Shown here: in pieces, positions 23,706 to 34,298 of the stretch
Numbering within the stretch: the stretch's first letter is position 1
How the letters are laid out: each line of letters begins with the position of its first letter
From: Xylaria sp. FL1777
Taxonomy: Eukaryota; Ascomycota; Sordariomycetes; Xylariales; Xylariaceae
DNA: 64,000 bases
Direction of reading: 5' to 3'
Assembly: GCA_022578965.1 (NCBI GenBank)
Contig: MU400556.1
Location: forward strand, 190,823-254,822
Position numbers and translations under genes: made by a program
The notes under the pieces: generated by a model
What the model saw: only the letters and a program-made list of their open reading frames with translations
The model's database searches: none
What the model was told of the DNA's origin: nothing

Positions 23706-24152
23706 CTTGCATCGTCACCTGTTGGCCGTCATCCCATCAGCCTCGGTCCTTAACCCAACTGCCGGCAAGCCCGACGATCATTGCAAACCGTCCACTCTCT
23801 ATTCTTCACTCTTTTGCGCGCCTTGCCGTATTTTCGACCTTAATATTGTTATTATTCACGGCGCATGAACGAGCCTCAGGAACCACTGTACATTGCGACA
23901 ACATTAATGACAAATTGCATTTCCTCCCACTCAGGTCTACCGTGATCACGCACCCGCCCACGCGCCCCCGCACAGATAGACATCTCTACTCTCCCTGCAT
24001 CGCTTGCTCTTGTGCCCGGAATAGCATTATCGACGCATTGCCTAGTCGCCGCATATTCATCGTCTTCGCCCCAGTCACCGTCCACGTCCACCTCCAGTCC
24101 ACGCCCACGCTTATAAGTACCTGCGCACACATAGTCCACTCGAGTCCTCTTA

Positions 24153-25145
24153 ATGCCGTTCCGTGAGAGAATTGCCCGGCGGCTGAATGAAAGCGTGAGC
24201 CATCGCAAAATCGTGCCGTCTTTGTTGCAGCCCGTTCTTAACAGACTTACAGTTATCGCCTTCACCCTCGCCGACCCAGCCGTACCTGTCCTGTAAGTTA
24301 GATATGAACTGTGCGTGGCCCTCATTAGGTATGCTAACGCTTGTGAAGACTACGATATTCTCCGTATGCCGAACCTTGACCCTCGTTGTCCATGCGTAAT
24401 CTAACGCATACACCCTAGTGACATACGAAGATGTAAAATCCCTAAGAAATGACTGGCTCACAGATAATGTATGTACCGTTGTCTCCGGCACCACATAGTT
24501 TCCGGTTTCTTGGATGAGCTAACGCATGTGTGGTTTCAGAATATTGCCTTCTGGGAAGAGTTCCTAGAACGTGAGGTGCTTTCTAAGTACCCACAAGCCC
24601 ATATCGTACTCCTTCGACCGTCCATGACATTTCTGTTGATGAAAAACAAGGATACCGAGAGCGTACGGCTGGCTCTGCCAGACTTCCGCCATATCACCCA
24701 TATATTTCTACCCATCAATGATAACAGGAATGTGAACCAAGCAGAAGGCGGCAGTCATTGGTCACTTCTGCTGGTGAGCATTATAGACGGTGTAGCTTTC
24801 CACTATGATTCTCTTGATGGCGCCAACAATAACGAGGCATGGGAAGCTTCCAGACGGTTATCGAGCGTTCTTGGACGACCGTTACGCTTTCACCACTTAG
24901 TCGAGTGTCCCCAACAGGAAAATGGTAGTGACTGTGGTGTCTATGTCTGCATTATCATGCGCCATTTACTAGTCAAACGCCTTCTTGCTGTTAACGCGGG
25001 TGAAAAAATCTCAATGAGCATGGCGCACAAAGCAATAGACAGCACCGGCGCAAGGAAAGAGATGTTGAAGATTATCGAAAACTTGCGAAAAGAGGGTGAG
25101 CGGAGGCGCATCACACCGAGCAACACCCCTCCCAGAATCGATTAG
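24153..25145 (+). CDS. denA: Ubiquitin-like-specific cysteine protease, DEN1/SENP8 group
   Basis: The likely product removes NEDD8 (or a related modifier) from target proteins. Proposed exons are 24153-24292, 24329-24363, 24419-24468 and 24540-25145, giving 276 residues. The first intron is only 36 nt and is the weakest part of the model. The last three exons are firm because they restore DILLTYEDVKSLRNDWLTDN followed by NIAFWEEFLE. The peptidase C48 triad is visible as His in GGSHWSLLLV, Asp in FHYDSLDG and Cys in ENGSDCGVYVC, with the preceding Gln of PQQENG as the oxyanion residue. HIFLPINDN and the short compact domain place it with DEN1/SENP8/DenA rather than Ulp1 or Ulp2. In Aspergillus DenA influences development; that is family knowledge, not seen here. 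Confidence 0.88.
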
Positions 25146-25970
25146 CGCCTTTCCTCTGTTATGTTAAATGTACGAACTTGGTGTGCATAACGCATTTTCA
25201 TGCTACGATCACCCAGCTCAAGCTATGCTCTACATCAATTGGCCCTCGAGCTGCAATGGTCTCTTGCCTGTCCAAATACATTATCCGATCAACAGGTGCT
25301 GCCGCCTCTTGCCTACGAGTCCTTGCGTCGATCCTCAGCTATAGTCTCCGATGTTCCTTCGGATGTTCTGCGAAGGAGACGTTCTCTGACGCAAAGATAG
25401 TCATTATTGCAATCTATGGAAATCAGTGCGCTCTATCGATCAAGTTGAAGCCAGCTAGTTGACGCGAGATGTTCTTATTAACTTTATATCAATGGCCAGG
25501 AGTTCAGGAAAGACATAGGTGGTTGAGCAACAAGTGCTTCATGTGTTGTTAACATAGCCTTTATACATATTTGCTAAGACTATTATTTCATCATTCCCAG
25601 CAGTCTAATTGACTAGAGGACGAAGCTATACAGGGACTAAGTTTTACGTTGCGACGTACACTTAACAACCTCTCCTTATCCGATAGATGTGACCTATGAA
25701 TTTCACACAAATATCATTTTGGGGTTCGAGAGACAACAAAGCTTACAAATGGGATATCGAATTTTGAGTGATGGCTACTTCCAATGATCTATCTGACGAC
25801 TGCGGTCCAATGCCGTAGAACTCCCTGAGCCATGCAGCAGTCTCTGATTGAATAGTCGTAGAACCGCACGCTAGCTATGTAGGTAAAAGTCAAAAATATA
25901 CTGTGATGATGTACTTGCCATACCCTCCCAAAACACCATTGCACCCCTGAGCAGATAACACAGAGCAGCC
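25146..25970. other. Convergent 3' spacer
   Basis: This lies between the protease gene and the 3' end of the FMP32-like gene. Short frames here are not convincing. Confidence 0.55.
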
Positions 25971-26900
25971 TCACATGAGCAAGCGCCAGGCACCGAGAAG
26001 CAGGGCCGCGAAACCCGTACACACGCCCATGAGCCATTGCAGGGTCTGGAACTTGACCTGCTCGAGCTTCTCGCGGAGCGCGGCGGCCTCCTGCTCGATC
26101 TTGGTCTCGGTCTCCTTGATCTTGAGCTCCTGCTGGGAGGCCTCCTCGCGGATGCGGCCCTTCTCAAGGTTCAGGTCCAGGCGCACCGAGGCCTGGGTGC
26201 GGCCTATCTCGTCGCGCAGGCGCGAGTTGAGCTTCGTGATGTCGTTGGTCAGCCGTTCGTGCGCCGCGCGCGTCGCGTTCGACTCCGTGCTGTCGGCGGA
26301 CAGGAGCTCCGAGCGCAGCTTCGCGAAGTCCACCTTCTGCGTGTACGTGGCCTTGGCGGCGTCCTCGCGGAGAACCATGGTGCGCGTTAGGTTTTGGATG
26401 CTGGAGAGAGGGAGAGAGTAGACTTATTAGTTTGGGAGAGTGAGGGGAGGGGGAGGGGGAGGGGTGTGTAGGTAGATAGTGAGAGCTTACCTCTCTTCTA
26501 TTACGTCGTTCAACACCTTCATCATCGCTACCGCCTGGTCCTCCGTGAACCCCTCGCTCTGCAGCCGCTGGACGAACTTCAGCGTGTCGAAGTGGTGGTC
26601 CCTACCCCGGGACGCCGTGGCGTGGAACGAGCGCCGCAGCGATGGGTGCCGTTGGATAATTGATAATCGCTCATTGTGAGTCTTTGATATTGTACATGGC
26701 GGAGATGGCCGCCCTGTGTGAAATGCTGCTGTCCTGGGACGTTGAGGCGCGGATGGTAGCGCTGAAGTAAATACGGCTGCTCGTAATGCGCTTGGCGTTG
26801 AGCCCGTGGGCGCTGTCCAGCTTAGCCGTGGGAGGAGGAATCTGGGTAGTGAGTAAATGGCTGTTCCGGTAACACTCGCCATGTTTGCTCCCGGATTCAT
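25971..26900 (-). CDS. FMP32: Mitochondrial DUF1640 protein (FMP32/MCUR1-like)
   Basis: Exons 26900-26491 and 26400-25971 join across a 90-nt intron (GTAAGC donor, CCAG acceptor), giving 279 residues. A second ATG six codons in (26882) is an alternative start. The first about 90 residues are Arg/Ser/Pro-rich and poor in acids, as expected for a mitochondrial targeting peptide. Then comes HFDTLKFVQRLQSEGFTEDQ, the conserved start of the DUF1640 domain, followed by a long coiled coil. A C-terminal transmembrane helix (LMGVCTGFAALLLGAW) closes the protein. Family members are inner-membrane proteins linked to respiratory-chain assembly, mitochondrial calcium uptake regulation (MCUR1) and, in yeast, proline metabolism. 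Which of these applies here is not decidable. Confidence 0.9.
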
Positions 26901-29371
26901 GGTTGATGGGCGTTGCTTCGAATGTCAAGTGTGGTCATTGGTATGAACTTGGGCGATCCTCGGAACAGCTACATACCTAAGTACCTATGACCTAAACCAC
27001 CGAGGCTGTAGCACGCTGCGGGGCTCGGCGCTACGTGGCTTAGCACACGCTAGCGGATTGCAGGTGTGGCTAGAGCTATCGTCCCCAGAGAAAAAAAAAT
27101 CCATATAACCGCCTCAAAATTCTCAGTGGGCCTTTCTCTTTTCCTCCTTTTCTTCTTCATTCAAAATGAACAACGCAAAAAACCAACATTCTCGGGAGAT
27201 GCGTAATTGATGCGAGGTTGCCTATTTCGGTGTCCCAAGACCATTGAAACCTCTCGGACAGAATGGAGAACAAATACCATCGAACAATCTTGGGTGCGGT
27301 GCTTCCCTGTCCTCTTCTGAGGGCGATGGGAAGGATCGCAATGATTGAGCGTACATGCGCGCAGTGATGTGCGGTATCCTACTTTGAGAACTGAGACAGC
27401 AGCGGTAAGTTGGTGTTCAGCCTGCAGAGATAGTTTCTAGGTGAAGAGTCCAGTGTAACTGAGAGTCTGGTCCACGAATTCGAGCGTGAGATGGAATGGT
27501 ATGCTGCCATATCGAGCGCCACCATAAGTCTTTCCCGGGGTTAAATTGAATTCAGAGGCTGTATATGTTTTCCCCTTCCAATACTATCATAAAAAGGAGA
27601 AACGCGCGACAAGCAGAGTGCTGTCATATTGTTTTCTTGTTCTCCGATAGAGAAGGAAGCTACGACTACAATATGTCCATGGTGCGTTATCTGAAAAGCG
27701 AACGCTTGCTTCTACTCTCCGTGCGTTGTTGCCTTTCATCTGGTTGAACATCCTGCTCATTTTAGACTTGGGATATTAATGCCAGTATATCATAGAAGAG
27801 GCAACAGAAAGAAGTACTGTAGGTAGCGAAGCTATCAACGCTGCTAGGACTCGGACCCGACTCAATGGATACCTAGGTAGCTCACCAAGCCTCCCTTCTT
27901 TTGATCTACATGTATGCGTAGATTACGTGTAGGTCCGTTCAAGCAACTTCGGCCTTGAGAAATGAGTCACTAGCTTAGTGAGTCACTCATCTTGACTTCT
28001 AGTCCTGTAGATGCAGCCATCTATTTATTCTCTAGAGTCCTATCTTAGATACCATTTTGTACAAGTGCTAACTAACGGAGGCTCAAAGACGTGTGGGTCT
28101 GATAGATCTTCAGTAAAATTTCCAAAACGATCCATGAACTACGTAACGGAGTAGGTTAGTTTTGTTGTTCATGGTATGGTCATTGAAATGGTATACCAGT
28201 AGTAGAGGCGGGTCCTATCCAAGTCACTAAACTAGGTACAGTACTGTAAATATATCTCAAGTTCACCAACTTGTCTTCACACGCTTAGTATTTCTAAGTT
28301 ATTTCTAAGTTGGGATTGAAGTGTCTGAAAAGCTATCTACCTGAGCTGACTATTTGCTGCCATTTTATTCGCAAAAGGCTTAGCTATCCAAAAGCAGTAA
28401 GTAATTAACCATGCAGCCGGGTCGATCTCCCCACATTCGGTATCGGTAGCTCGGATGCCTGTCTACAAGATATTAGTAGCAGATACTTACAGGCGTTCAC
28501 ATACTTAGGTCACACGACCGCTATACCAATGTACATATGGAACTGTTCGAAAGGGTAAACTAGTCGAGGTTGTTTCTTCCAAGTATATATATATATATAG
28601 TCGCTTTTGCTAGATAACGCTGTAAGTAGAGAATAAATAATATAGGTACGTAACAAAATGCGCTTGGGTATGTTATACTAAATACCTAGAGTAGTAGCTG
28701 TACTAAGTACCAAGGTATGTACATGTAGTTCGAGGTTCTTGCTAGGGTCTACGTGTGTAGTACAATACAACTACAGAGTTCGCGACTGATATTCCTATTA
28801 TGGCCAATTAATTACATGGTCATCTCATCCGATGATTAATAGTTAGAAAGTTTCTCAATTGCCGTAAATAATCGGATACAGAAACACTTATTGTATTCGG
28901 AAATAGGTGACTGCTAGTAGTGTAGATAGTTATAATAGAAGTCGATGGGAGGGCACAACTTTTTTTTTTATGGACGGGTAAAGCTGGACGAGGCATGATT
29001 CGCTACACGACCCCTCTCTTGCTCCACACTCTCCGGTGATCGCAGCTTGCACAATCTTTCTAGTGTGAATTGGGATTTTAGTGCCTTATCGGGCTTATCT
29101 GGGCGGCACCGTGACTGGTATTGAGGTTGTACTACCACCACGAGAGTCACAGCGGCCGTTAGTTTAAATTTATTAAAGCAGCCCTGGAATACTGCCGGTA
29201 CCCCAAGACTGTCATTCCATTCTCCATTCTTTGCCACTTCAGTCTGCAAGAGGCTCAATTGATCCTCAATTTGGGAGCTGGGGCACTCAATTGCCGTCTG
29301 GCAGACCGTAGCCGTCGACCGCATCCCACCTCCTCTGCCTCAAGCTCCTAGATCACTATCAGACCGTTCCC
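26901..29371. other. Gene-free 2.5-kb region, upstream of the arginine CPS gene
   Basis: This is the divergent spacer between the FMP32-like gene and the arginine CPS gene. I see no credible gene. It holds twin Gcn4/CPC1-type sites at 27963-27985, a TA run near 28582-28601 and scattered TACCTAGGTA-type motifs. Confidence 0.55.
27963..27985. promoter_or_regulatory. Two Gcn4/CPC1-type sites (TGAGTCA)
   Basis: TGAGTCA occurs at 27963-27969 and again at 27979-27985, 16 bp apart, with a further half site (ACTCAT) following. This heptamer is the known target of the cross-pathway control factor (Gcn4 in yeast, CPC1 in filamentous fungi). The sites lie about 1.4 kb upstream of the arginine CPS start codon, whose homologues are under this control. 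The distance is large, so the role is inferred. Confidence 0.45.
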
Positions 29372-32300
29372 ATGGCTTTCTCGACCAAGATGGCAGGCAG
29401 AGCACCTGCTCTGCTACGTCATGGTCGACGCTTGCCTGTGACCCTGTCTCGAAGGACCTTCACTGCTGTGGCCTTGCGCATCCCCTCTCAGCTGCCGCCT
29501 ACCAGCCAGACGAGCAGCCAGACAAGCAGCTCGACACAGAAACGGAATTTCTGTCTTACTCGTGCTCGCTGCAATGCTGCCGTTGCTGACGTCCAGCAGG
29601 CGCCGAATGCAAAGGCCTACCTAGAGAGCGGTGTCATTAGGCCCAGAGACATCGTCGATGTCAAAAAGGTCTTAGTCATTGGCAGTGGTGGCTTGGCTAT
29701 CGGACAGGCTGGAGAGTTCGACTATTCGGGTACGTCTATTCATCACGGTCACCGGCGTTCCAGCACCAAAGGACGACGTGTCACGGATCATATTGCCATT
29801 GTGGTTCGATTACGTTGACACACAAGTTCAGGTTCTCAAGCTCTTAAGGCCCTCAAGGAGGCTGGCGTCGCCTCAGTACTCATCAATCCCAACATCGCTA
29901 CTATTCAGACCAACCACACCCTCGCCGACGAGATTTACTACCTTCCCGTGACACCGGAATATGTATCGTATGTTATTGAGAGAGAAAAGCCAGATGGTAT
30001 TTTCCTTTCGTTTGGCGGCCAGACCGCGCTCAACCTGGGTGTGCAGATGCAGCGCATGGGTCTATTCGAAAAATATGGCGTCAAAGTCCTTGGCACAAGT
30101 GTACATACTCTAGAGCTCAGTGAAGACCGTGATCTCTTCGCCAAGGCCCTGAACGAGATCGACATCCCTATTGCTAAGTCAATTGCTGTCGGCACTGTAG
30201 AGGATGCTCTTGATGCTGCTAACAAGGTGGGCTATCCTATAATCGTCCGTGCTGCCTATGCTCTCGGTGGTCTAGGGTCTGGTTTCGCAAACAACGAAGA
30301 AGAGCTCCGAAACATGGCCGCTCGGTCTTTGACGCTATCGCCACAAATCTTGGTCGAAAAATCCCTAAAAGGCTGGAAAGAGGTAGAATATGAGGTCGTT
30401 CGTGATGCTAACAACAACTGCATCACTGTCTGCAACATGGAGAACTTTGATCCCTTGGGTACTCATACAGGTGACTCGATTGTTGTCGCGCCCAGTCAGA
30501 CTCTAAGCGATGAGGAGTACCACATGCTCCGTTCTGCCGCAATCAAGATTGTGCGCCATCTTGGAGTTGTCGGCGAGTGTAACGTTCAGTACGCTCTCCA
30601 GCCAGATGGCCTTGATTATCGAGTTATTGAAGTGAACGCTCGTCTCTCCCGTTCATCAGCCCTAGCTTCAAAGGCTACTGGTTATCCCCTTGCATACACG
30701 GCTGCAAAAATCGGGTTAGGACACAGTTTACCTGAGCTTCCAAACGCTGTTACCAAAACGACAACTGCCAACTTCGAACCTTCGCTTGATTATATCGTGA
30801 CGAAGATTCCTCGGTGGGATTTGTCCAAATTCCAACACGTTAAACGAGATATTGGCAGTGCCATGAAATCCGTCGGAGAGGTTATGGCTATTGGTCGTAC
30901 TTTCGAGGAGTCTTTCCAGAAGGCTATTCGCCAAGTTGATCCTAAGTTTGTTGGTTTCCAGGGCGATAAGTTTGAGGACCTTGATTATGAGCTTTCCCAC
31001 CCTAGTGACCGAAGGTGGCTGGCAGTTGGTCAAGCTATGCTGCACGAGGGCTACACAGTAGACAGAATCCACGAACTCAGCAAGATTGACAAGTGGTTTT
31101 TATACAAGCTCCAGAACTTGGTCGACTGCACTAAGGAGATGGAGGCCGTCGGTAGCTTGGAGGGTCTGAGGAAAGAACTGGTTTTGAAAGCTAAGAAGAT
31201 GGGCTTCTCCGACAAACAAATCGCTCATGCAGTTAACAGTAATGAGGACTCTGTTCGTGCTCTTCGCTTGAGTATGGGCATTCGGCCCTGGGTGAAGAAA
31301 ATCGACACTCTTGCAGCAGAGTTCCCCGCTGATACCAACTACCTTTACACGACCTATAATGCCAGCTCACATGATGTGACTTTTGAGGATAAGGGTACTG
31401 TAATCCTCGGTAGCGGCGTATACAGAATTGGTAGCTCTGTCGAGTTTGATTGGTGTGCTGTCAGTGCTACTCAGGCTTTAAGGAACATGGGACAGAAGAC
31501 GGTTATGATTAATGTAAGCTGAACCTTCCCCTCCTATATTTCCAACTCAACAAACATTCTGCCACGTAGGCACTGGACTCTTTCACATTTTGGACGGAAT
31601 GACGAATGAGCTCCTAGCTTCATTCTTCATCAGAGTAGCATGATCAGTTCATTAAACTATCAGGCTCTACTGCTCATGATACTTTTGCTGACTTTTTTTG
31701 AAGTATAACCCCGAGACGTATAGTACCGATTTCGACACGGCCGATAAGCTTTACTTCGAAGAGTTGAGCTATGAGCGGGTGATGGATATTTACGAGCTCG
31801 AGAGCGCTTCAGGTGTTGTTGTCTCCGTCGGCGGCCAACTTCCCCAGAATATCGCTCTTCGTCTACAGGAGACTGGAAAAGCCAACGTTTTGGGCACTGA
31901 TCCACAAGATATTGATAAGGCTGAAGATCGGCAGAAGTTTTCAGAAATTTTGGACAGCATCGGAGTGGATCAGCCTGCCTGGAAGGAGCTCACATCTGTG
32001 GCTGAAGCCGAGAAGTTTGCGGCGGATGTTGGCTACCCCGTCCTTGTCCGTCCTAGCTACGTCCTCTCAGGCGCTGCTATGACAGTTATTCGTAGCCAAG
32101 AGGACCTCAAGGACAAACTTGAGGCTGCCAGCAATGTCTCCCCTGACCATCCTGTGGTGATCACAAAATTTATTGAGGGTGCGCAGGAAATCGATGTTGA
32201 TGGTGTTGCTTCCAAAGGCAATCTTATTGTTCACGCCGTCAGTGAACATGTTGAGCAAGCAGGTGTTCATTCAGGCGACGCCACCTTGATTCTGCCTCCT

Positions 32301-33242
32301 GTCAACCTCGACGACAACACCATGGCTCGCTTGAAGGAGATTGCTGAGAAGGTCGCTAAGGCTTGGAAGATCACCGGCCCCTTCAACATGCAAATTATTA
32401 AGGCTGACAATCCAGAAGGCGGAGAGCCGATGCTAAAAGTCATCGAATGCAATTTGCGCGCCTCCCGATCATTCCCCTTTGTCAGCAAAGTTCTCGGTAC
32501 AAACTTCATTGACGTGGCCACTAAGGCTCTTGTTGGCAAGGATGTTCCCAAGCCTACGGACCTGATGGCCGTTAAGCGAGACTATCTGGCTACCAAGGTC
32601 CCTCAGTTCTCCTGGACGCGTCTCGCCGGTGCCGACCCATTCCTGGGCGTAGAAATGGCCAGCACAGGTGAGATGGCTTGTTTTGGCAAAGATCTCGTCG
32701 AGGCGTACTGGACATCGCTCCAGTCTACCATGAACTTCCGTATGCCAGAGCCGGGTGAGGGTATCCTCTTTGGTGGAGATGTCTCCAAGACATGGCTTAC
32801 CACCGTCGCTGACTATCTCTCTCCTCTTGGTTACAAGTTCTATGCTGCTAGTGATGATGTTAAGCAGCATCTTGAGTCGACTACAAAGGATAAGGTTCAA
32901 GTGGACGTAATAGAGTTCCCTAAGGAAGACAAGCGTGCTCTTCGCGAGGTTTTCCAGAAATATGACATTCGCGGAGTCTTCAACCTGGCTCTCGCCCGTG
33001 GTAAGACCACCACGGATGTTGACTACGTCATGCGCCGAAATGCTGTTGACTTCGGCGTGCCATTATTCATGGAACCCCAGGTATGCTTCTATCCTACGTT
33101 TCTTTAATAGGCCAGTAACTAATTTGCCCCGCAGACTGCCATGCTTTTTGCTCAGTGTATGAATGAGAAGCTTCCCCGAAAGGAGGGTCTTCCCTCGGAA
33201 GTTCGCCCGTGGTCCGATTTTATCGGCGGAAAGCCTTTGTAA
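29372..33242 (+). CDS. CPA2: Carbamoyl-phosphate synthase, arginine-specific, large subunit (mitochondrial)
   Basis: The enzyme makes carbamoyl phosphate for arginine synthesis from bicarbonate, ATP and ammonia supplied by the small glutaminase subunit. It is the homologue of yeast Cpa2 and Neurospora arg-3. Exons are 29372-29729, 29832-31513, 31704-33080 and 33135-33242, giving 1174 residues, the usual length. The first about 75 residues are Arg/Ser-rich without acidic clusters and look like a mitochondrial targeting peptide. Then [21 protein letters not shown] opens the first ATP-grasp half; the second half begins near [18 protein letters not shown]. Both halves keep ATP-grasp blocks such as [20 protein letters not shown] and [20 protein letters not shown]. 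The C-terminal regulatory domain is short, as in other arginine-specific enzymes. Confidence 0.97.
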
Positions 33243-34298
33243 ATTAAACGCCATGTCCTCTATCAACATATTCTATCTATCAATCTCGTCTGCTGATGCT
33301 CTGCCATCTATCCACACCACTAAAGGAGAGATCACTCTTCTACGGCCTCAAAATATGATATCCTACCACACTAGTTTCCAATTTATTAAATAGGGACCTT
33401 CTGGTGTGTTTTATTTCTTTTTCTATTTTGGTGAGAGGAGTACTATATTTTGTTCCCCTATGAAGGGAGCAGAAAAAAGGAATGGAGGGAGACACAAAAC
33501 GGACAAAAATTGGAGACTCGCCTCCCTCTCTCACATATACAATGTAGCTAGCTTCAACTCGCGGCAGAAGGGAGGGATAGGAAGGCGGGAAAATTGGGGA
33601 GGGGATGCGGTGCGGCGCAAAAAAAAAAAAGATAAACATAAGTTAATAATGATCAGAAATGAGAATTTCACGTTCTTCTTTCGTCCTTTAATGTTGGTAA
33701 GAGACTCATAGGTGGGGAAGGAATGAAAATAGATAAATGGGTATAACAGACTAACACGTTGGTGCGTCTTTCCATCCCATCGATAAATTTTTATGTACAT
33801 ACCTAGTCTACCTGCTTCAGTGCCCCAATTTAGTCTGCTAGGTTACGTATTGCTTGCTGCTGGCGTATAGAAAATGTTATTAGGATGTGAAATATCATCT
33901 AGCACAATGCTGAATACCCTATGGGATGGAGGGGACGACTTAATTAAGAGAGGTTTTATACTCATTCCTATATGTACGGCGCAGATAGCTACGAACATGT
34001 ACTTTGTCCTCTCTATAGATACCAGGCTAAGCTGCCGGTGTATTTTCTATCCTCGAGACGCTGACGCCGTGATGAGAAATGCCCGCGGGAAGGGGCCGTC
34101 TAATGTCACCATGCCAGTTCGTAATGCATTGCGGGAGATCCCATGTTCGTGATGGGAAGGGGGAAGTCTCCTGATTTCGGTTGGGAGTTTTCTGTATGGT
34201 CATACCATGTCGGACAACCACTTTCTGTCGCTACGGCCAGCCTAGCACTCCCCTAACCCCTAACCCTGAACCCACCCCCAACGTCTAACTATCCGACA
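33243..34298. other. Convergent 3' spacer with telomere-like tract
   Basis: This lies between the arginine CPS gene and NPL4. It has a T/A-rich and purine-rich stretch around 33400-33700 and a short CCCTAA-type run at 34250-34273. I see no gene in it. Confidence 0.55.
34250..34273. repeat. Short interstitial CCCTAA-like run
   Basis: The tract reads as three degenerate telomere-type units (CCCTAAC, CCCTAACCCT, GAACCC). It sits 25 bp beyond the NPL4 stop codon. It is too short and imperfect to be a relic telomere with any certainty. Confidence 0.4.

Larger units (their letters stand above)
21062..24152. other. Gene-free 3.1-kb region holding a MITE and a microsatellite
   Basis: No open frame here looks like protein. 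The region contains the 258-bp inverted-repeat element at 22427-22684, TACCTA-type motifs around 23180-23280 and 23385-23400, a T run near 23341, and a CT/GT microsatellite at 23668-23705 upstream of the protease gene. Confidence 0.6.

Noticed and set aside
23648..24166. 172-codon plus-strand frame beginning in the CT/GT microsatellite
   Set aside because: The start is in a simple repeat, composition is Ser/Thr/His/Arg-biased like promoter DNA, and the true protease start at 24153 lies in another frame.
33340..33800. Frames on both strands in purine/pyrimidine-rich DNA after the CPS gene
   Set aside because: They mirror each other on opposite strands and are Phe/Ser/Pro- or Lys/Arg-rich, the usual signature of strand-biased spacer.
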